In this document: positions 6,780 through 10,869 of the stretch, in pieces
How the letters are laid out: every line of letters starts with the position of its first letter
How positions within the stretch are numbered: the stretch's first letter is position 1
From: Bacillota bacterium
Lineage (GTDB): Bacteria; Bacillota_A; Clostridia; Clostridiales; Clostridiaceae
DNA length: 10,869 bases
Direction: 5' to 3'
NCBI GenBank assembly: GCA_021837545.1
Contig: JAKBFR010000080.1
Span: 1 to 10,869, forward strand
Notes under the pieces: model-generated
What the model was told of the DNA's origin: nothing
The model's database searches: none
Seen by the model: only the letters and a program-made list of their open reading frames with translations
Translations under genes and position numbers: made by a program

Positions 6780-7379
6780 TTATTCTAATGTAGATAAATT
6801 TGTTCTTTCACAATACCTTTTAAATTTCAATTCCCATGATATTGCTATCTTTGAATCTATTTTTTTTATACCTTTAAAAAATTCTTCTAATACTCCAATT
6901 CTATTTAATCCTTTCATTAAGTGCCTTGGATGATCAACTTTTCTAGTATAAGCTTTTTTAGGGTCTATTATCATAAGTTTTTCATTATCTGAGACATAAA
7001 TATCTCTACATCTAATATCTAACTTTTTGAATTTAAGCCTTTTAAATTCCAATAGTAAATCATATATATTTTCGATTAATCTTTGATTAATTCCATTTTG
7101 TTTTATATATTTGTCAAGTCTTTTGCCTTCTACCATATCTCTTATGACATAGAATTTCCCCCTTTTATATAAATACGGAAAATATTTAGATCCATTTGTT
7201 TTAGCAAGAATACTTCCTTCATCATTACATACCTTTTTTCTTAAAAATATTTTGATAGCTTTTTTATTTGGTAATTCGTACACCACTCCATTATTCCCTT
7301 GACCTAGATAATTAGCCTCTCTAAATAAATTTTCAGTGCTTTCATCAAAATCAGCAGAGTATGCAAAATTCTTTTTCAT
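6780..7379 (-). CDS. Small protein kinase-like protein
   Basis: The 199-residue product has the outline of a minimal eukaryotic-type (RIO/lipopolysaccharide-kinase-like) protein kinase fold. There is a glycine-rich loop, GQGNNGVVY (26-34), with the ATP-binding Lys43 in AIKIF. A hinge-like region IRDMVEGKRLDKYI (79-92) follows, then a catalytic-loop-like segment KLDIRCRDIYV (119-129), and LMIIDPKKA (135-143) in the position of the DFG motif. By my alignment Asp121 would be the catalytic base, Asp126 replaces the usual Asn, and Asp139 is the metal ligand followed by PK instead of FG. There is no membrane segment or sensor domain. Whether it phosphorylates a protein or small molecule, or is a pseudokinase, cannot be told. 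Bacillus YrzF/YbdM are small proteins of similar description. The ATG has a modest ribosome site, AAGG, 8 nt upstream. It sits between gpmI and eno as its own unit. Confidence 0.75.
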   Translation of the reverse strand: MKKNFAYSADFDESTENLFREANYLGQGNNGVVYELPNKKAIKIFLRKKVCNDEGSILAKTNGSKYFPYLYKRGKFYVIRDMVEGKRLDKYIKQNGINQRLIENIYDLLLEFKRLKFKKLDIRCRDIYVSDNEKLMIIDPKKAYTRKVDHPRHLMKGLNRIGVLEEFFKGIKKIDSKIAISWELKFKRYCERTNLSTLE

Positions 7380-7467
7380 ATCATCAACCTTAATCTTTTT
7401 TATAAATATATTAATTTAAGATTTAGTTTATGCAGTTTTACTTAAATGATTCTCTAAAATCTCACAA

Positions 7468-7496
7468 ATTTTATTATTTTAAAATAATTTGTGCAA
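7468..7496 (-). promoter_or_regulatory. Possible promoter of the kinase gene, within an inverted repeat
   Basis: TTGCAC (7496-7491), a 17-bp spacer and TAAAAT (7473-7468) form a plausible sigma-A promoter about 90 bp before the kinase start. The arms CACAAATT (7463-7470) and AATTTGTG (7486-7493) of a 31-bp inverted repeat overlap both boxes, which could mark a repressor site. Confidence 0.42.
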
Positions 7497-7636
7497 AAAA
7501 AACTTGTCTCAAAATAAAATAAAATTGTGTACTTTTGAGAATATTATGTTGTTTTTAAGTACATAAGTGTGAATACTTACTCATTGAATGAATGTGAATT
7601 TAGTTTCCTAATTATCACTATTTTAGTGCATATAAA

Positions 7637-7676
7637 GACTGCCTTAAAACAATTTTAAAATTATCTTAAGGCAGTC
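7637..7676 (-). terminator. Hairpin terminator of gpmI
   Basis: A 40-bp nearly perfect palindrome: an 11-bp outer stem GACTGCCTTAA / TTAAGGCAGTC continues inward with nine AT-rich pairs, two of them G-U. TTTATAT follows on the minus strand, a mediocre U-tract. It lies about 80 nt after the gpmI stop codon. Confidence 0.72.
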
Positions 7677-7756
7677 ATCTTATGTAAGGCCTTTGAAAAT
7701 AACTAGTCAATATCCTAATCTATATTTGACTTATTATTTTTTCATGTGCCTTAAAA

Positions 7757-9295
7757 TTATTTATTTACTACTAAATTTTCACCACTCATCTCAGCAGGTA
7801 TTTCAAGACCTAATTGAGTTAACATTGTTGGTGCAATATCTGCAAGTTTTCCATCATTTAGCTTCTTATTTTCTGTATGATTTGACACCCAAGTAAATGG
7901 TACTGGATGTGTAGTATGAGCTGTAAATGGATTTCCTGTTGAAAAATCTATCATAGTTTCTGCATTACCATGGTCTGCAGTAATAAATACGCATCCATCC
8001 ATATCTAAAACCTTATTTACAACATTTCCTACACATTCATCAACTGCTTCTATTGCTTTAACGGCAGCTTCAACAACTCCTGTATGACCAACCATATCTG
8101 GATTAGCAAAGTTTAATATTATCATATCATATTTACCACTATCTAATCTGCTTAATAATTCCTCTGTTACTTCATACGCACTCATTTCTGGCTTTAAGTC
8201 GTAAGTTGCAACCTTTGGCGAAGGAATTACTATTCTATCTTCACCTGGATTTTCTTTTTCTACTCCGCCATTAAAGAAGAAAGTAACATGGGCATATTTT
8301 TCAGTTTCAGCAATTCTTAATTGATTTAATCCCTTACTACTTACATATTCTCCAAGGGTATTTGCTAAAGTTTGTGGAGTGTATGCAACATTTACACCTT
8401 CTAAAGTTTTATCATATTGAGTCATTGTTACAAAAGTAAGATTTAAAGTTTCTCTCTTAAATCCAACAAATTCTTTATCATTAATAGCTCTAGTTATTTC
8501 TCTAGCTCTATCTGGTCTAAAGTTAAAAAATATAACTGAATCTCCATTTTTAATATTAGCAGTTGAGTTTCCATTTTCAGTTATTATTGTTGGTAACACA
8601 AATTCATCAGTTTTATTATCGTGATATGAATTTTCCATAGCTTCTACCGCGCTATTTGCAGTCTCACCTTTTCCTAAAACTAATGCATTATATGCAAGTT
8701 CAACTCTTTCCCATCTATTATCTCTATCCATAGCATAATATCTACCGCTTACAGTTGCAATCTTTCCTACGCCTACTTCAGCCATAATTTCTTCAGTTTT
8801 TTCTATGAATTCTTTTCCTGATGAAGGTGCTACATCTCTTCCATCCATAAATGCATGAAGATAAACATTTTGAACTCCTTCTTTTTTAGCAAATTCCAAA
8901 AGCCCTCTTAAATGATCAATATGTGAGTGAACTCCACCGTCTGATAAAAGTCCCATTAGATGTAATGCTGATCCACTCTTTTTAGCATTATCCATAGCTA
9001 TCTTAAGAGCTTTATTTTCAAAGAAATCTCCATCTGAAATTGCTTTTGTAATTCTTGTTAATTCTTGGTATACTATTCTGCCTGATCCAATATTTAAATG
9101 TCCAACTTCTGAATTACCCATTTGTCCTTCTGGTAATCCAACTGGTAGTCCACTTGCTTGTAGTTCTGAAGTTGGATATTTTTCAAGTAATTTATCTATA
9201 TTAGGTTTTTTTGCTAAACTTACTGCATTTCCTTCTGATTTTGGTGCAATTCCAAAACCATCTAATATCATTAACATAACTGGTTTTTTTGTCAT
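7757..9295 (-). CDS. gpmI: 2,3-bisphosphoglycerate-independent phosphoglycerate mutase
   Basis: GpmI interconverts 3- and 2-phosphoglycerate through a phosphoserine intermediate and depends on two Mn ions. At 512 residues it is full length. Metal and active-site residues of the alkaline-phosphatase-like fold are all visible: Asp12 (LDGFG), the nucleophile Ser62 (GNSEVGH), Asp400 and His404 (NPDMVGHTG), Asp441 and His442 (TADHGNAE), and His460 (FTAHTTHPVPF). The substrate-binding set His123 (DGGVHSH), DGRD (151-154), Arg185, Arg191, Arg260, Arg263 and Lys333 is also present. The ATG has GGAGG (9309-9305) 9 nt upstream. A consensus-like promoter (9379-9407) and a downstream hairpin suggest a separate transcript. 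In related Clostridia it lies close to tpiA and eno, as here. Confidence 0.98.
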   Translation of the reverse strand: MTKKPVMLMILDGFGIAPKSEGNAVSLAKKPNIDKLLEKYPTSELQASGLPVGLPEGQMGNSEVGHLNIGSGRIVYQELTRITKAISDGDFFENKALKIAMDNAKKSGSALHLMGLLSDGGVHSHIDHLRGLLEFAKKEGVQNVYLHAFMDGRDVAPSSGKEFIEKTEEIMAEVGVGKIATVSGRYYAMDRDNRWERVELAYNALVLGKGETANSAVEAMENSYHDNKTDEFVLPTIITENGNSTANIKNGDSVIFFNFRPDRAREITRAINDKEFVGFKRETLNLTFVTMTQYDKTLEGVNVAYTPQTLANTLGEYVSSKGLNQLRIAETEKYAHVTFFFNGGVEKENPGEDRIVIPSPKVATYDLKPEMSAYEVTEELLSRLDSGKYDMIILNFANPDMVGHTGVVEAAVKAIEAVDECVGNVVNKVLDMDGCVFITADHGNAETMIDFSTGNPFTAHTTHPVPFTWVSNHTENKKLNDGKLADIAPTMLTQLGLEIPAEMSGENLVVNK

Positions 9296-9378
9296 TTTCT
9301 CGTCCCTCCAAATATCTTTATTAAAAATTATAATATATTAAATATTATGAATTATTCTATATACTATTTATAATTTAA

Positions 9379-9407
9379 ATTATATTATTTTTTTACACTT
9401 ATTGCAA
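9379..9407 (-). promoter_or_regulatory. Sigma-A promoter of gpmI
   Basis: TTGCAA (9407-9402), a 17-bp spacer and a consensus TATAAT (9384-9379). The leader would be about 75 nt long. Confidence 0.78.
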
Positions 9408-9469
9408 CTTATAAAGGCTAAAATAGGTGTATATAACTTAAATAAGAGAATATAAATACTTTATTTGAC

Positions 9470-9534
9470 TATAATAATAAAAATCGCTTAAAAAATAGAA
9501 TTTTTAAAATTAAAATTTATTTTTTAGACGATTT
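9470..9534 (-). terminator. Terminator of the LUD-domain gene
   Basis: Arms 9518-9534 and 9481-9497 pair over 17 positions with one G-U and one mismatch (AAATCG outer, TAAAAAATA inner), with further AT pairing inside. TTTTTATTATTATAG follows on the minus strand. It lies about 60 nt after the LUD gene's stop codon. Confidence 0.78.
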
Positions 9535-9592
9535 CTATAGAAATATGTGATTTCTTAATAAATTCTATGGAAGGACTATATATTTATGATGA

Positions 9593-10246
9593 TTAGAATC
9601 CGCAACTTTCTCCGATAATTACTACTGTAATATCTGTCAACATCGGTTTTCTTTTCATTACAGAATATAATCTACATATTCTGCTTTTAGAATGACAATC
9701 AACACATACTCCTGTTTTTAAACATGGATTTTCATATCCAGGTCTTTCAAGTCTTTTATTATTCATAGGAGATGCTATCGCCTTCAATCTTTCAAATGCT
9801 GCTGCTTCATCCTTGCATACTTTATCAACACTTACTACAATTATAACTTTTTTAGGACCAAAACTCATTGCTGCTACTCTATTCCCCATGCCATCTACAT
9901 TTACAAGCACACCATCCAAAGTAATCGCGTTACTGCTACATAAATATAAGTCACTTAACATTTCTTCTTTTGCAATAGCTAACATTTCTTCACTACTTTG
10001 AGCTTCACCGTGATCTAATACCTTACCACCAATAGCCTTAACCTTATCTTGTATTCCCATATTTTTTATTGTCATTGATCCACCAAAACCCACTGTAGAT
10101 TCAGATTTTACATGTTTCATAATAAAATCTGATACTTCATCTGTTGTTGACAAATAGATAGCATCAAAGTCATTTTTTATTAAAGCGTCCACTACCTTTT
10201 GTCCAACTGTTTTATTGTGCCAATTTTTCACTTCCATTGTTTCCAT
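9593..10246 (-). CDS. Stand-alone LUD-domain protein (LutC/DUF162-like) with Cys-rich tail
   Basis: The 217-residue product resembles the LUD domain (formerly DUF162), known from the LutB/LutC lactate-utilisation proteins. Typical parts are GFGGSMTIKNMG (53-64), and LCSSNAITLDGVLVNVDG (102-119) continuing into GNRVAAMSFGPKKVIIVV (121-138), a Rossmann-like core. After the core comes a cysteine cluster, CLKTGVCVDCHSKSRIC (175-191; C175, C181, C184, C191), that could hold a metal or Fe-S centre; two more Cys (C103, C144) are in the core. Stand-alone LUD proteins of this kind are common in anaerobic Firmicutes and their biochemical role is unclear to me. No lutA or lutB neighbour is present, so a lactate role should not be assumed. 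The ATG has GGAGG (10258-10254) 7 nt upstream. It lies between tpiA and gpmI. Confidence 0.85.
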   Translation of the reverse strand: METMEVKNWHNKTVGQKVVDALIKNDFDAIYLSTTDEVSDFIMKHVKSESTVGFGGSMTIKNMGIQDKVKAIGGKVLDHGEAQSSEEMLAIAKEEMLSDLYLCSSNAITLDGVLVNVDGMGNRVAAMSFGPKKVIIVVSVDKVCKDEAAAFERLKAIASPMNNKRLERPGYENPCLKTGVCVDCHSKSRICRLYSVMKRKPMLTDITVVIIGESCGF

Positions 10247-10264
10247 TTTTATTCCTCCTTATAT

Positions 10265-10293
10265 TTTTTATATTATATTCCATTTCGTGTCAA
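10265..10293 (-). promoter_or_regulatory. Possible promoter of the LUD-domain gene
   Basis: A consensus TTGACA (10293-10288) stands 17 bp from a poor -10 (TAAAAA, 10270-10265) that would start transcription almost inside the ribosome site; TATAAA two bases earlier (15-bp spacer) is an alternative. Several TATAAT-like boxes crowd the 10270-10315 stretch, so the true start is uncertain. Confidence 0.3.
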
Positions 10294-10313
10294 TATTATA
10301 TTATATTATATAA

Positions 10314-10347
10314 TAAAAAAAGCTATGAACAAAAAGTTCATAGCTTT
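10314..10347 (-). terminator. Intrinsic terminator of tpiA
   Basis: The stem AAGCTATGAAC / GTTCATAGCTT (loop TTTTT) is followed by a T-run (TTTTTTATTA) on the minus strand. It starts about 11 nt after the tpiA stop codon. Confidence 0.93.
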
Positions 10348-10357
10348 AAAAAACATC

Positions 10358-10869
10358 TTAATAATTAGCTATTGCAGAGAAATCAGCAGCAACTAAACTA
10401 GCTCCACCAACTAATGCTCCGTCTATATCAGACATTTCCATTTGAGCTTTTATTGTGTTTGGTTTAACTGATCCACCGTATTGAATTCTTACTTTATCAG
10501 CAACTTCTGATCCATACATTTCAGCAACCATAGCTCTTATTGCTTTAATTGTTTCATTTGCTTGTTCATCAGTAGCAGTTTTACCTGTTCCGATTGCCCA
10601 AATTGGTTCGTAAGCAATAACAAGTTTTTCTGCTTGGTCATTAGTTAATCCAGCTATATCAACTTTGATTTGAGCTTCTATAACTGTATTAGTAGTTCCA
10701 TTTTCTCTTTGTTCTAAAGATTCTCCACAACAAAGAATTGGAGTAATATTGTGTTCAAAAGCTTTTTTAACTTTTTTGTTTAATGCTTCATCAGTTTCAT
10801 TGAAGTATTCTCTTCTTTCACTGTGTCCTAAAACAACATAATCAATTGCCATAGCTTGTAGCATTTCTG
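10358..10869 (-). CDS. tpiA: Triose-phosphate isomerase, C-terminal two thirds (cut by window edge)
   Basis: TpiA interconverts dihydroxyacetone phosphate and glyceraldehyde 3-phosphate. The frame is open through the right edge and reads [20 protein letters not shown], matching the family's segment before the catalytic His, so the Met at 10864 is internal and not a start. About 170 residues are present and about 80 N-terminal ones are missing. Visible are the electrophilic His in GHSERR, the catalytic Glu in [11 protein letters not shown], the flexible loop 6 (AIGTGKTAT), and the phosphate-binding YGGSV and ALVGGASL near the C-terminus. A strong terminator follows. In Clostridia gap and pgk usually lie upstream, outside this window. 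Confidence 0.97.
   Translation of the reverse strand, partial: EMLQAMAIDYVVLGHSERREYFNETDEALNKKVKKAFEHNITPILCCGESLEQRENGTTNTVIEAQIKVDIAGLTNDQAEKLVIAYEPIWAIGTGKTATDEQANETIKAIRAMVAEMYGSEVADKVRIQYGGSVKPNTIKAQMEMSDIDGALVGGASLVAADFSAIANY

Larger units (their letters stand above)
7380..7756. other. Intergenic region between kinase and gpmI
   Basis: These 377 bases hold the probable kinase promoter and an overlapping inverted repeat (7463-7496). They also hold a small dyad, TCTCAAAA (7507-7514) with TTTTGAGA (7533-7540), and the hairpin terminating gpmI (7637-7676). Between about 7541 and 7636 I see nothing: no coding frame with a ribosome site and no RNA gene. Confidence 0.6.

Noticed and set aside
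7693..7896. Plus-strand open frame across the gpmI 3' end
   Set aside because: It overlaps the conserved C-terminus of GpmI in antisense and has no ribosome site. The same holds for plus-strand frames at 6328-6549, 9813-10001 and 10199-10396.
9535..9592. Short plus-strand frame beginning ATGGAAGGA before the LUD gene's end
   Set aside because: Only nine codons, no convincing context, and adjacent to a terminator; no reason to call it a gene.

Overview
The window looks like chromosome from a low-GC Firmicute, most likely a Clostridium sensu stricto species of the butyric or solventogenic kind. This rests on the very AT-rich DNA, AGA/ATA/TTA-rich codon use, strong GGAGG ribosome binding sites and the glycolysis-secG-rnr-smpB gene order. 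The species cannot be fixed by eye. Every convincing gene lies on the minus strand, so transcription runs from high to low coordinates.

In transcription order: the 3' part of tpiA (cut by the right edge); a stand-alone LUD-domain protein with a Cys-rich tail; gpmI (Mn-dependent phosphoglycerate mutase); a 199-residue protein kinase-like protein; eno; secG; a previously unlisted 51-residue ORF with a CHNGC motif; rnr (RNase R); smpB; a complete SAM-I riboswitch with its own sigma-A promoter and terminator; metN; and the first 23 codons of metI, cut by the left edge.

Three functional blocks follow one another. The first is lower glycolysis (tpiA, gpmI, eno), interrupted by two accessory genes of unknown role. 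The second covers secretion and RNA quality control: SecG is part of the Sec translocon, while RNase R and SmpB both act in trans-translation and decay of non-stop mRNA. The third is methionine uptake (MetNI) under S-box control.

Almost every gene has its own predicted terminator and many have a near-consensus promoter. The conserved cluster is therefore probably a string of mostly single-gene transcription units, except metN-metI, which overlap by one base.

Most of the window is ordinary housekeeping. The items worth a second look are the 51-aa Cys-containing ORF, the small kinase-like protein with altered catalytic motifs, a 67-bp inverted repeat with perfect 33-bp arms behind it, a 39-bp palindrome with perfect 18-bp arms at the eno promoter, and the LUD protein. 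I see no mobile element, CRISPR array, tRNA, rRNA or tmRNA.
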